64,000 bases of DNA from SKVR01 sp037441525 (GTDB lineage: Bacteria; Bacteroidota; Bacteroidia; Bacteroidales; UBA7960). Shown here piece by piece: positions 36,968 to 45,964 of this stretch. The stretch covers positions 1 through 64,000 of the forward strand of contig JBBISA010000006.1 of NCBI GenBank assembly GCA_037441525.1. The letters run 5' to 3'. The position numbers were made by a program, and so were the translations under genes. Positions within the stretch are counted from its first letter, which is position 1. Each line of letters starts with the position of its first letter. The notes beneath the pieces were generated by a model. That model searched no databases, was not told where the DNA came from, and saw only the letters and a list, made by a program, of their open reading frames with translations.

Positions 36968-37011
36968 TTGTTGTTTGGAGTAAAAGGAAAGCCTGTTGTA
37001 ACCAACCAGAA

Positions 37012-37947
37012 TTACTGACCTTTTCTATAAGTTTTTATGTGCCTTTCCTTTTTCGACTCGTAAATGTCGGCAATCTTGATAAGAATACCGGTTTCCTCCA
37101 CATCCCCAAATTCATTGTTATGGGCAGTACCAAATGTACGCATAGTAGAGCTAAGGCTCATGTATGAGTTAAATAATGGAGGTATATTTTCCCCCCTTTT
37201 TCTCACTTCCTGCGAAAGTATTTTGTGATTTTCTTCAATGGTACTACCCGTGAAAATGGCATCGAACCCTGAAGGATCAGTTTTAAAGGACAAAGGGTGG
37301 ATTGGCTTGGTGAGGTTTTCTTTATCAGGAAAAAATTTGTGCATGAAATAAAGAATCAGATCTCTTGCCTCGGGATTAAAGTGCCGGTACATAGTAACCT
37401 TACCGAAGAAATATTTGATTTGCGGGTTATCAACCACAAGAGCACCTAACCCATCCCAGAGATTATCGAGGGAAAAAACACCTTTTCTGCTCTCTTTGGA
37501 TGGCTGGTACTTGGGTTGCACAAAAGACCGCCCCAATTCAATGGTAACCGGCAGGTATTCTTTGATGAATTTTTGGGAATAGTTCAGAAGTCCAGAGGTG
37601 GCAAGCTTGGGTTTGCCGCTATTATCAATCAATACATCATGCCCTAATATGAAGCGATAACCACCAACAATTTCTTTTTCAGCAGGGTCCCACACCAAAA
37701 GTTGTTTGTATGGCACCGGGTCGGTATCATAGTTATCAATATCAATGGCTTTGCCAGTGCCGCCGCCGGCTGTCCGGAAGGAAATTTCGCGCAACCGCCC
37801 AATCTCACGCATTACATTAGGCGAGTCGTGGTATGTTATTATATATAGCTGATTACTGGCATTATTTGTGGAGCGCAAGAATTTGTCGCGGGTAAGCTCG
37901 TTTTCCAATATTTCGCGGTCAACAGCATTAATTATCTCTTCCTTCAT
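37012..37947 (-). CDS. glsB: glycine N-acyltransferase (glycine-lipid synthesis)
   Basis: This 311-residue GNAT/hemolysin-type acyltransferase matches GlsB, which N-acylates glycine with a 3-hydroxy fatty acid in the first step of Bacteroides glycine-lipid (and flavolipin-related) synthesis. Landmarks are REISFRTAGGGTGKAIDIDNYD near residue 50, IVGGYRF, and the ELGRSFVQPKYQ motif typical of OlsB/GlsB proteins. The ATG at 37947 is preferred: the longer frame from 38034 would add 29 residues and overlap glsA by 35 nt. glsA lies directly upstream, which strengthens the assignment. Glycine as acceptor is inferred from the Bacteroides homologue. Confidence 0.85.
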   Translation of the reverse strand: MKEEIINAVDREILENELTRDKFLRSTNNASNQLYIITYHDSPNVMREIGRLREISFRTAGGGTGKAIDIDNYDTDPVPYKQLLVWDPAEKEIVGGYRFILGHDVLIDNSGKPKLATSGLLNYSQKFIKEYLPVTIELGRSFVQPKYQPSKESRKGVFSLDNLWDGLGALVVDNPQIKYFFGKVTMYRHFNPEARDLILYFMHKFFPDKENLTKPIHPLSFKTDPSGFDAIFTGSTIEENHKILSQEVRKRGENIPPLFNSYMSLSSTMRTFGTAHNNEFGDVEETGILIKIADIYESKKERHIKTYRKGQ

Positions 37948-37999
37948 ATTTAAGGGGGGGTTAGGTGTTTGGTAATTGTTGGTCGAAAGTAATAGTATC

Positions 38000-38854
38000 T
38001 CAGATAACTGGTTGGTTTGCCATGCCATATACATAATCTTTTACCCATTGGGCCCACTGATGGTTATTTTTTGAATGGGTAAACATGGTATAAGGAATGG
38101 GTCTCCCAAAAGTAATCACCATTTTCTTATCAGCCTGCTTAAACATTTCATCAGGGAGATATAACATTTCAATATTCAGCTTTATTCCCAATCTTTTTCT
38201 CCACATTGCCAAGTTGTAGAAAAAGGATGAATTCCTACCTTCAATATGAACAGGAATAATATCACGTTTGTATCGTAAAGCCCTGGTAATAAAGCTTTTT
38301 TTCCATTCTAGGTCTTTAATAATCCCTCCTTTTTGTTTTCTTGATACCAAGCCAGCCGGGAATATTAAAACCAACTCATCAGACTGGTATAATTCGTCGA
38401 GTAATTTTACACTTTCCTGGTTATTGCGGCCATGCTTGTTTACCGGGGCAAATAATTCTTTAAGATTCTTTAATTCAAGAAGGATATCGTTGGTTATAAA
38501 CTTAAAATCCTTACGCTTTTTGCCGATTTCGTGCATGAGTGCCATTCCATCGAGCCCTCCTAGCGGATGGTTCGATGCAACAATGTAACGCCCGTGGGTG
38601 GGGATATTTTCCGGATTGCGAACTTCTATTTCAACTGTAAAGAATTCATGGAGGATAAGATTGAGAAAATCAAGGCCATTTTTATCCTCATATTTACTCA
38701 TGACGAAGTTCAACTCATTTTCATGAATAATGCGTTTAATGAATTTTATGATAAACTTGGGGATAATAGGGTAAAGTTTTTTCCCTTTGGTTCTGAATAA
38801 TTTGTCAACATCAACAAAAACCTTGGGTTCAGGCTGGGTAGTCAAATCTTGCAT
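38000..38854 (-). CDS. glsA: O-acyltransferase (glycine-lipid synthesis)
   Basis: This 284-residue PlsC-like protein matches GlsA, which esterifies the 3-hydroxyl of the N-acyl-glycine product of GlsB. The active-site motif is NHPLGGLDG (95-103), with the histidine and aspartate separated by five residues rather than the four of classical HX4D acyltransferases; the same spacing is seen in the acyltransferase part of ornithine-lipid enzymes. A second conserved block, LIFPAGLVSRK, replaces the usual FPEGTR. It is the first gene of the glsA-glsB pair, with a -7 promoter element at 38903-38910. Confidence 0.85.
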   Translation of the reverse strand: MQDLTTQPEPKVFVDVDKLFRTKGKKLYPIIPKFIIKFIKRIIHENELNFVMSKYEDKNGLDFLNLILHEFFTVEIEVRNPENIPTHGRYIVASNHPLGGLDGMALMHEIGKKRKDFKFITNDILLELKNLKELFAPVNKHGRNNQESVKLLDELYQSDELVLIFPAGLVSRKQKGGIIKDLEWKKSFITRALRYKRDIIPVHIEGRNSSFFYNLAMWRKRLGIKLNIEMLYLPDEMFKQADKKMVITFGRPIPYTMFTHSKNNHQWAQWVKDYVYGMANQPVI

Positions 38855-38902
38855 GAATTAGTACTTTAAATATCTATTGGTTTTTTTACACTGCCTTGAA
38901 AA

Positions 38903-38910
38903 CAAAATTA
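38903..38910 (-). promoter_or_regulatory. -7 element for the glsA-glsB-engB run
   Basis: The minus strand reads TAATTTTG, a perfect TAnnTTTG element, about 49 bp upstream of the glsA start. No clear -33 TTTG accompanies it. Confidence 0.42.
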
Positions 38911-39229
38911 AAGATTATTTCAATAAACGTTTATCTTTTTTAAGTAACAGAACTTTTAAAACCCTTGTTTAGTAAAGATTTCCCATAGTTCTAAATTCCA
39001 TTAACAAGAATGTGTTTGTTTATTTGTGTTAAAATTACAGGCAAGTAATCGGTTTTGTTCCGGTTTTTCTGCCTGGCAACTCCTGATTTTGTTAAAGTTT
39101 TAGCTTTTTGCGGCGTTTTCGCCTTCGGTGAATCAAAGTTCTTAAATTCTTTAAAAATCAGTAAATCAATAGTATAAGTTCTTTGCTGCATGTATAGTGG
39201 TGATGTTTGTCGAAAAGTTATCAACAAAG

Positions 39230-39254
39230 TGGGGAAAAGTGGGAAAAAGTGGGG
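39230..39254 (+). promoter_or_regulatory. MraZ operator (three TGGGN boxes)
   Basis: TGGGG at 39230-39234, TGGGA at 39240-39244 and TGGGG at 39250-39254 are direct repeats with exactly 5-bp spacers, one helical turn apart. This is the arrangement bound by the MraZ repressor upstream of its own gene in other bacteria. A -7-like TATATTTA lies at 39265-39272, so bound MraZ would cover the promoter. This is very probably autoregulation of the dcw operon. Confidence 0.8.
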
Positions 39255-39301
39255 AAAATGTATTTATATTTACACTTTCAAACTCAACAGTATAAGTCGA
39301 A

Positions 39302-39763
39302 ATGGCAAATCTTTTTGGCGAATATGTTTGCAAGCTCGACGCAAAAGGAAGGGTAATGCTTCCGACCGGGCTTAAAAAACAGCTTTCAGGAGCTGACCAG
39401 GACAGATTTGTGCTGAACCGTGGGTTTGAAAAGAACCTGACACTCTATCCAGATTCAGAATGGAAGAAAATAACAAAGGAGATCGATTCGCTAAACCTTT
39501 ACAATAAAAAGAGCCGCGATTTTGTGCGTTATTTCTACCGTGGTGCATCGGAAATTTTATGCGATTCGGCCAACAGATTACTGCTCCCCAAGCCATTGCT
39601 TGATTATGCAGGAATAGAAAACGAAGTGGTATTGTTTGCTTATGGCAACCGGATAGAGATTTGGTCAAAACAACTTTATGAACAAACTATGAATGCTGAG
39701 CCCGCGGAGTTTTCTGATTTGGCAGAGGAGGTAATGGGCCGCATCAATAATAACAATGCCTGA
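39302..39763 (+). CDS. mraZ: transcriptional regulator MraZ
   Basis: This 153-residue protein has two tandem SpoVT/AbrB-like DNA-binding halves. The paired DxxxR signatures are present as DAKGR (13-17) and DSANR (88-92). MraZ represses its own operon by binding TGGGN repeats, and three such repeats lie 48-72 bp upstream. Length is normal. It opens the dcw cluster; rsmH starts 2 nt after its stop. Confidence 0.95.
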   Translation: MANLFGEYVCKLDAKGRVMLPTGLKKQLSGADQDRFVLNRGFEKNLTLYPDSEWKKITKEIDSLNLYNKKSRDFVRYFYRGASEILCDSANRLLLPKPLLDYAGIENEVVLFAYGNRIEIWSKQLYEQTMNAEPAEFSDLAEEVMGRINNNNA

Positions 39764-39765
39764 AC

Positions 39766-40659
39766 ATGGTTTACCATTTGCCAGTAATGCCTTCAGAAAC
39801 TACAGAAGGCCTTGACATAAAGGCTGGTGGGGTTTATGTAGACGCAACTTACGGTGGAGGTGGCCACTCAGGGCTGATCCTTGAAAAACTGGGCAACGGG
39901 AGATTATTTGCCTTTGACCAGGACAATGATGTGAAGAAGAATTTGCCTCAGGACCAAAGGCTGGTTTTCATAAACGAGAATTTCAGGTACATGAAAAACT
40001 TCCTGAAATTGTATAATGCAATTCCGGTTGATGGAATTCTGGCTGATCTTGGAGTTTCTTCGTGGCAGATTGACCAGCCCGAACGGGGATTTTCTACCCG
40101 TTTTGATGGTCCGCTCGATATGCGAATGAATAAGAAAGGGGGAGCAACTGCAGGCGATCTTCTTCAAATTGCCGATGCCGAGCACCTGGGCAATATTTTC
40201 AGACTTTACGGTGAGCTGGCCAATGCACGCAAAATCGCAGCAGAAATTGTTTGGTGTCGCAAAAACAATCCTGTACAAACTACTTCCGACCTCAAAAATG
40301 CTTTGCAAAAGTTTGCACCCCGCGGAAAGGAAAACAAATTTTATGCTCAGATATTTCAGGCCTTAAGAATTGAAGTAAATAACGAACTTGATGTCTTGCA
40401 GGAATTTTTGGTGCAAAGTGTTGATTTGCTTAAATCCGGTGGCCGTTTGGTGATTATTTCATACCATTCGCTCGAAGACAGACTGGTAAAAAACTTTATG
40501 CGGGCAGGTAAGTTTTCGGGGGAAGTTGAAAAGGATTTTTTTGGAAATGCCCTGGCCCCGTTAAAGCCTGTTGGAAAGGTAAAAGTGCCGACGCAAAATG
40601 AATTGGAGGCAAACCCAAGATCAAGGAGTGCTAAATTAAGAATTGCAGAAAAAATATAA
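39766..40659 (+). CDS. rsmH: 16S rRNA (cytosine-1402-N4)-methyltransferase
   Basis: This 297-residue SAM-dependent enzyme (also MraW) methylates N4 of C1402 in 16S rRNA. Seen are the HLPVMPSE start, the SAM motif DATYGGGGHS (26-35), the ILADLGVSSWQID block near 90 and the LVIISYHSLEDRLVK block near 225, all diagnostic. Length is normal. It is translated 2 nt after mraZ and 4 nt before ftsL, as in dcw clusters generally. Confidence 0.96.
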   Translation: MVYHLPVMPSETTEGLDIKAGGVYVDATYGGGGHSGLILEKLGNGRLFAFDQDNDVKKNLPQDQRLVFINENFRYMKNFLKLYNAIPVDGILADLGVSSWQIDQPERGFSTRFDGPLDMRMNKKGGATAGDLLQIADAEHLGNIFRLYGELANARKIAAEIVWCRKNNPVQTTSDLKNALQKFAPRGKENKFYAQIFQALRIEVNNELDVLQEFLVQSVDLLKSGGRLVIISYHSLEDRLVKNFMRAGKFSGEVEKDFFGNALAPLKPVGKVKVPTQNELEANPRSRSAKLRIAEKI

Positions 40660-40663
40660 CCTA

Positions 40664-41089
40664 ATGGCCGAAAATACTTACAAAAAGCTTGAAAAAGAAA
40701 AGTCAGGAACCAGCAATGGCCGCGGATTAAATAAATTCGTCGGGATAATAAGGTCATTGCTCAATGGCAGTTTCCTCACCATAGACCGCTCACCAGGACT
40801 GCTTCCCTTTCTTTTTTTTGTGGCTTTTATAGCCATAATGCTTATCGCCAATACCTATCTGGCCGAAAAAAAGGCCAGGCGGGTGGAAGGTTACCGCAAT
40901 GAAGTAACTGAACTTCGCACAATCTATATATCATACAAGTCGGAACTTATGTACCTGAGCAACCAGTCAGAAATTGCCCGCAGGTTGTCGAACCAGGGTT
41001 TTGTAGAATCTACTGTTCCGCCACGTGTGTTGCACAAAAACAATCGCAGGAGCAATTTCCTGCTACGAATTTTTAAAACTGGTAATTAA
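40664..41089 (+). CDS. ftsL: cell division protein FtsL-like
   Basis: This 141-residue bitopic protein occupies the FtsL position between rsmH and ftsI. It has a basic cytoplasmic N-terminus, one membrane span at about 46-66 (LLPFLFFVAFIAIMLIANTYL) and a periplasmic part with heptad-like spacing (YRNEVTELRTIYISYKSELMYL) that should form the coiled coil pairing with its division partner. FtsL proteins are poorly conserved in sequence, so the call rests on topology and gene order. The ATG at 40664 (MAENTYK) follows rsmH by 4 nt; an overlapping start at 40643 is less likely. Confidence 0.82.
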   Translation: MAENTYKKLEKEKSGTSNGRGLNKFVGIIRSLLNGSFLTIDRSPGLLPFLFFVAFIAIMLIANTYLAEKKARRVEGYRNEVTELRTIYISYKSELMYLSNQSEIARRLSNQGFVESTVPPRVLHKNNRRSNFLLRIFKTGN

Positions 41090-41098
41090 TAAAATAAA

Positions 41099-43222
41099 GT
41101 GGAAAAAACAGACCCGAAAAAGCAGGAAAAAAATGACATTTTATGGAGGGTATACCTTGTATATCTCTTCACGGTTGTTTTTGCCCTTTTAATTCTGGGG
41201 AGGGTCATTCATCTTCAGTTTATTGATGGCGACAGGTGGAGAGAAAAAGCCCGTAATGAGACCTTGAGATATATAAATATTGACGCGGTAAGGGGCGATA
41301 TACTCGCCGATGATGGAAGGTTGCTTGCCACAAGTGTGCCGGTTTACGAAATCAGAATAGACCTTAGTCGCAAGGTAGTTTCTGATGAAGTGCTGTTTGC
41401 CGGTATTGATTCATTGGCCTTAAGGTTGTCACGATTGTTTCGTGATAAATCCCAGTCAGAATACAAGCGCATGATTTTAAAGGCGCGGAGTGAACAAGAC
41501 CAGTTTTTCCTTCTTCGCCGCAATGTGAATTACCACCAGTTGGTTGAACTGAAAACCTTCCCGGTTTTAAGGCTGGGACGGTATCGTGGCGGGTTAAGGG
41601 TAATTGAGCGTTCGCGTCGCGAAACCCCCTTTAAAACCCTGGCATCGCGAACCATAGGGTATGAAAGGGAAGGAGTTTATGTTGGCCTTGAAGGAGCTTA
41701 TCGCGAATTTCTTGAAGGAACCCAGGGCCAAAGACTCATGCAGCGTATAAGTGGCGGTTGGATGCCCATAAATGATGAAGATGAAATTCAGCCTGTTAAC
41801 GGTAAGGACGTAATAACTACCATCAACATCAATATACAGGACGTGGCAGAAAATGCCCTTCAGAAACAACTTCAGCGATATAATGCAACCCATGGTACTG
41901 TTGTAGTAATGGAAGTGGCAACGGGCAAAGTGAAGGCTATAAGCAACCTTACACGCAACGGTGCTGGCAACTACGAAGAGGTATTCAATTATGCTATTGG
42001 CGAAAGCGCAGAGCCTGGTTCTACATTTAAATTGGCAAGCCTGATTGCATTGCTCGAAGATGGTATTGTCAAACCCGATGAGTTTGTTCAGACAGGCAAT
42101 GGTCGAACCTTGTTTGCTGACCGTTTAATGCGCGATGCAAAAGATGGTGGTTTTGGTACCATTACTTTCAGCGAAGTATTTGCCCTTTCATCCAATGTAG
42201 GGTTTTCAACTTTGGTAAACAAAGCTTATAGCCGCAATCCATCCAGGTTTATCAGCCACCTCGAAAACCTGATGATAGACAAACCCCTGGGAATTGAAAT
42301 CAAAGGCGAAGGAATACCAAAAGTGCCCAGGCCTGGCGAAGCAGGGTGGTCAGGGGTTACCCTGCCATGGTTGTCAATCGGATATGGTGTTTCGTTAACT
42401 CCGTTGCAAATGTTGTCGCTCTATAATGCCATTGCCAACGATGGCAAATACATGAAACCAATGTTTGTTGAAGAAGTGCGCCAGACTGGTAAACTGGTTA
42501 AAAGGTTTGAACCACAGGTGGTAAAAAGAGCTATATGTTCCAAACCTACCCTCGAAAAGGTTAAGGCCATGCTTGAGCTTGTGGTAGAGTCTGGCACAGC
42601 ATCAGGAATTAACACCCAGGTTTATCGCATTGCAGGAAAAACCGGTACTGCCCAGTATACCAGTTCAAGCGGCGGTTACAAGTCAAGTGAAAGAATGATT
42701 TACCGGGCGTCCTTTGCCGGATATTTCCCTGCCGACAACCCGATTTATTCAATGATAGTGGTTATTCATGACCCTAAGGGTTGGGTATATAGCGGAAGCC
42801 AGGTGGCTGCCCCGGTGTTCAGAGAAATTGCGGATAAAATCTATGCTACCCAGATTAATGTTAACGAGAACTATTTGCATGGCGCAACCATGACTATGCT
42901 CCCCGATGTGGTTGCAGGTTCGGTTGATGACCTGAGAAGGATTTACTCAATATTCAATTGCAGGTTCAGGCTTGCAGAAAAGGGTGCCCAATGGGCTACT
43001 GCAAGGGTTAGCGGGCAGGATACTGTTCAGGCAACCAGCCGTGAGTTTATTCATAACCTCGTTCCCAATGTTGTTGGGATGGGTTTGAGCGATGCCCTGT
43101 TTCTGCTCGAAAATGCCGGCTTAAGGGTGCGAATTTCTGGTCGGGGTGCAGTGCGCTCGCAAAGCATTAGGCCCGGAACCCGCACTGTGCCCGGCAGCGA
43201 AATCGTAATTCAATTATCCTAA
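41099..43222 (+). CDS. ftsI: division transpeptidase FtsI (PBP3) with PASTA domain
   Basis: This 707-residue class B penicillin-binding protein cross-links septal peptidoglycan. It has one N-terminal membrane span (about 18-37), a dimerisation domain and a transpeptidase domain with all three active-site motifs: STFK at 308-311, SSN at 364-366 and KTG at 514-516. A C-terminal PASTA domain (about 653-707, NLVPNVVGMGLSDALFLLE...) is present, as is common in Bacteroidota but absent from the E. coli protein. Translation starts at a GTG; no upstream ATG is available. It lies 9 nt after ftsL. Confidence 0.94.
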   Translation: MEKTDPKKQEKNDILWRVYLVYLFTVVFALLILGRVIHLQFIDGDRWREKARNETLRYINIDAVRGDILADDGRLLATSVPVYEIRIDLSRKVVSDEVLFAGIDSLALRLSRLFRDKSQSEYKRMILKARSEQDQFFLLRRNVNYHQLVELKTFPVLRLGRYRGGLRVIERSRRETPFKTLASRTIGYEREGVYVGLEGAYREFLEGTQGQRLMQRISGGWMPINDEDEIQPVNGKDVITTININIQDVAENALQKQLQRYNATHGTVVVMEVATGKVKAISNLTRNGAGNYEEVFNYAIGESAEPGSTFKLASLIALLEDGIVKPDEFVQTGNGRTLFADRLMRDAKDGGFGTITFSEVFALSSNVGFSTLVNKAYSRNPSRFISHLENLMIDKPLGIEIKGEGIPKVPRPGEAGWSGVTLPWLSIGYGVSLTPLQMLSLYNAIANDGKYMKPMFVEEVRQTGKLVKRFEPQVVKRAICSKPTLEKVKAMLELVVESGTASGINTQVYRIAGKTGTAQYTSSSGGYKSSERMIYRASFAGYFPADNPIYSMIVVIHDPKGWVYSGSQVAAPVFREIADKIYATQINVNENYLHGATMTMLPDVVAGSVDDLRRIYSIFNCRFRLAEKGAQWATARVSGQDTVQATSREFIHNLVPNVVGMGLSDALFLLENAGLRVRISGRGAVRSQSIRPGTRTVPGSEIVIQLS

Positions 43223-43244
43223 TCATTATTAAAGAAGAAAAACC

Positions 43245-44696
43245 TTGAAATTACTGAGCGAGATATTATATAAGTGTGAATTGCAGGCCATTACCGGTTC
43301 AACCGAGGTTTGGATTTCGCAGCTCTCCCTCGATTCGCGTCAGGTTAAGTCTGGGAGTTGCTTTTTTGCTATCAGGGGCACTGCATCTGACGGGCATGCC
43401 TATATCAATACAGCAATATCTGCCGGGGCTGTGGCCATTGTATGCAGCGAAATTCCGGAAAAAACTCTTCCTGAAATTACATATATCAAGGTAACCGATC
43501 CGGCGGTAGCCATGGCCAAGGTAGCTGCAAATTTTTATGATAATCCATCAGATAACCTTATCGTGGTTGGTGTTACAGGAACCAATGGAAAAACCACCAT
43601 TGCTACTCTGCTCTATAAGCTTTTCATGTCGATAGGCGAAAAATCGGGGTTGATTTCCACTATTTCAAACCGCATTGGCGAACTCGATATTCCTTCGTCG
43701 CATACCACTCCTGATACCATATCGCTCAATCATCTGTTTGCCCAAATGGTGGAGGCCGGCTGCAGGTATTGTTTTATGGAAGTTAGTTCGCATGCCATTC
43801 ATCAGAAAAGGGTAGAGGGGGTCAATTTTACGGGTGGAATATTCACCAATATTACCCACGACCATTTGGATTACCACAAAACCTTCAGGGATTACCTGCT
43901 TGCCAAAAAGGCATTTTTCGATTCACTGGGCAAAAAGGCTTTTGCCCTTACCAATATTGATGATAAAAATGGACAGGTGATGTTGCAAAACACCCTGGCC
44001 CGCAAGTATTCCTATGGCATTAAAAATATGGCAGACTATAAGGCCAGAGTTATGGAAAATTTGCTCAGTGGGTTGGTTTTGCAAATAGAAGGCAGGGATG
44101 TGTATTGCCGGCTGGTAGGAGAGTTCAATGCATCGAATCTGCTGGCCATTTATGGATGCACCCGATTGCTTGGGCTTGAAGCTGATTTAGCCTTAACTGC
44201 CCTGAGTGAACTGGGGCCTGTGGAAGGAAGATTTGATTACATAATCAGCGATGCCAAAATCATAGGCATTGTTGATTATGCCCATACCCCCGATGCCCTT
44301 GAAAATGTTCTTAAAACCATTCACAACCTGCGTACCGGCACCGAAAAGGTAATAACCGTGGTGGGCTGTGGTGGAAACCGCGATGCGGCAAAACGTCCGG
44401 CCATGGCAGCCATTGCGGCAAATTTCAGCGACCAGGTTATACTTACCAGCGACAACCCCAGGTTTGAAGACCCTGCCCAAATTCTTGAAGATATGATGAA
44501 GGGAATTGAGCTGACCGACAAAAGAAAAACATTGGTAATTGAAAACCGGCACGAAGCAATTAAAACTGCTGCTGCTCTGGCTTCGCCAGGCGATATAATT
44601 CTGGTGGCCGGAAAGGGGCACGAAAAATATCAGGAAATAAAAGGGGTAAAATATCCCTTCGACGATAAATCAATCATCAGGGAGGTTCTGGCTTAA
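43245..44696 (+). CDS. murE: UDP-MurNAc-tripeptide synthetase
   Basis: This 483-residue Mur ligase adds the third amino acid to UDP-MurNAc-L-Ala-D-Glu. The ATP loop VTGTNGKTT is near 107-115, and the central SSHAIHQKRVEGV block is present. The amino-acid-selecting motif DNPR is at 403-406, the form linked to meso-diaminopimelate rather than lysine. The start is a TTG preceded by a purine-rich AAAGAAGAAAAA tract; no in-frame ATG lies near enough to keep the N-terminal UDP-binding part. Confidence 0.95.
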   Translation: MKLLSEILYKCELQAITGSTEVWISQLSLDSRQVKSGSCFFAIRGTASDGHAYINTAISAGAVAIVCSEIPEKTLPEITYIKVTDPAVAMAKVAANFYDNPSDNLIVVGVTGTNGKTTIATLLYKLFMSIGEKSGLISTISNRIGELDIPSSHTTPDTISLNHLFAQMVEAGCRYCFMEVSSHAIHQKRVEGVNFTGGIFTNITHDHLDYHKTFRDYLLAKKAFFDSLGKKAFALTNIDDKNGQVMLQNTLARKYSYGIKNMADYKARVMENLLSGLVLQIEGRDVYCRLVGEFNASNLLAIYGCTRLLGLEADLALTALSELGPVEGRFDYIISDAKIIGIVDYAHTPDALENVLKTIHNLRTGTEKVITVVGCGGNRDAAKRPAMAAIAANFSDQVILTSDNPRFEDPAQILEDMMKGIELTDKRKTLVIENRHEAIKTAAALASPGDIILVAGKGHEKYQEIKGVKYPFDDKSIIREVLA

Positions 44697-44707
44697 AACG
44701 TATTAAT

Positions 44708-45964
44708 ATGCTGTACCATTTATTTACATTCCTCGACAGTCATTTCGACATACCCGGTGCCGGATTGTTTCAGTACATCTCTTTCAGAGCTGGTATGTCG
44801 ATTATACTTTCCCTCTTAATATCTATGATATTCGGGAAACGTATTATTCAGTTTCTTCAGAAAAAACAGGTAGGTGAAGTAATCCGCAACCTTGGGCTGG
44901 AAGGACAGATGAAAAAGCAGGGTACTCCTACCATGGGTGGAATTATTATTATCGCATCCATTGTTATTCCGGTTTTGTTGTTTGCCAAGCTAAACAACGT
45001 GTACGTTCTTTTATTGCTATTTTCCACCCTGTGGCTGGGTATGATCGGTTTTATTGATGATTACATTAAAGTATTCAGGAAGGATAAAAAAGGATTGCAC
45101 GGCAGATTTAAGGTAATGGGGCAGGTTGGTCTGGGATTAATTGTAGGAAGTGTTCTTTATTTCAACGATTCTGTTGTTATCAGGGAAAAGGTAGTTCCTG
45201 AATTTCAGTATATAACAAGTAACGAACTGCTCGAACTCGATGCATCGGCCCGCGCCGGTAATACTGTGGTAAAGGAATCGGTGAAATCTACCAAAACCAC
45301 CATCCCCTTCTTTAAAGACAATGAGTTTGATTATTCTATGTTGCTTCGCTGGCTGGGCAATGGTTATAAATACTGGACATTTCTGATATTTATTCCCATA
45401 GTTATACTCATAATTACAGCGGTTTCCAATGGTGCCAACATGACCGACGGGCTCGACGGGCTTGCCACCGGTACATCAGCAATTATTGGTGTTACCCTTG
45501 GCATTTTGGCCTATGTGTCGGGCAATGTTATCTTCTCCGATTATCTCAACATTATGTATATTCCCAATACAGGCGAAATGGTAGTATTCATCGCTGCCTT
45601 TGTAGGGGCTTGCGTGGGTTTTATGTGGTACAATTCTTATCCGGCACAAGTGTTCATGGGCGATACCGGGAGTCTGTCGCTGGGGGGTATTATTGCGGTT
45701 TTTGCAATTAGTATCCGCAAGGAATTACTCATTCCCATCATGTGCGGGATTTTCTTTGCTGAAAACCTTTCGGTTTTGTTGCAGGTGGGCTGGTTTAAAT
45801 ATACCCGAAAAAGATTTGGCGAAGGAAGGCGGATTTTCAGAATGGCTCCGTTGCACCATCATTATCAAATGCTGGGATACCATGAAGCAAAGATTGTTTT
45901 CAGGTTTTTGATTGTAGGGATTGTGTTGGCAATAATTTCTGTAATAACGCTGAAAGTGAGATAG
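44708..45964 (+). CDS. mraY: phospho-MurNAc-pentapeptide transferase
   Basis: This polytopic inner-membrane enzyme moves phospho-MurNAc-pentapeptide to undecaprenyl phosphate, forming lipid I. The catalytic acidic pair is in FIDDYIKVF near 116-118. NGANMTDGLDGLA lies near 245, and the HHH loop (PLHHHYQMLGYHE) near 382. At 418 residues it exceeds the roughly 360 of E. coli MraY, because of an insert at about 155-215 between membrane spans; such inserts are usual in Bacteroidota. Its stop codon directly abuts the murD start. Confidence 0.96.
   Translation: MLYHLFTFLDSHFDIPGAGLFQYISFRAGMSIILSLLISMIFGKRIIQFLQKKQVGEVIRNLGLEGQMKKQGTPTMGGIIIIASIVIPVLLFAKLNNVYVLLLLFSTLWLGMIGFIDDYIKVFRKDKKGLHGRFKVMGQVGLGLIVGSVLYFNDSVVIREKVVPEFQYITSNELLELDASARAGNTVVKESVKSTKTTIPFFKDNEFDYSMLLRWLGNGYKYWTFLIFIPIVILIITAVSNGANMTDGLDGLATGTSAIIGVTLGILAYVSGNVIFSDYLNIMYIPNTGEMVVFIAAFVGACVGFMWYNSYPAQVFMGDTGSLSLGGIIAVFAISIRKELLIPIMCGIFFAENLSVLLQVGWFKYTRKRFGEGRRIFRMAPLHHHYQMLGYHEAKIVFRFLIVGIVLAIISVITLKVR

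Larger units (their letters stand above)
38855..39301. other. intergenic region upstream of the dcw cluster
   Basis: This divergent gap between glsA and mraZ carries a minus-strand -7 element for glsA and, near its right end, the MraZ operator. A 78-codon minus-strand reading frame (38991-39227) overlaps the operator and looks like a chance frame. The middle is AT-rich and otherwise unremarkable. Confidence 0.5.

Noticed and set aside
39217..39225. TTATCAACA, a one-mismatch DnaA-box-like sequence
   Set aside because: There is only one copy, with no cluster of boxes and no dnaA/dnaN gene nearby, so an origin is not supported.
38991..39227. 78-codon minus-strand frame upstream of mraZ
   Set aside because: It has no recognisable family and lies across the control region of the dcw cluster.
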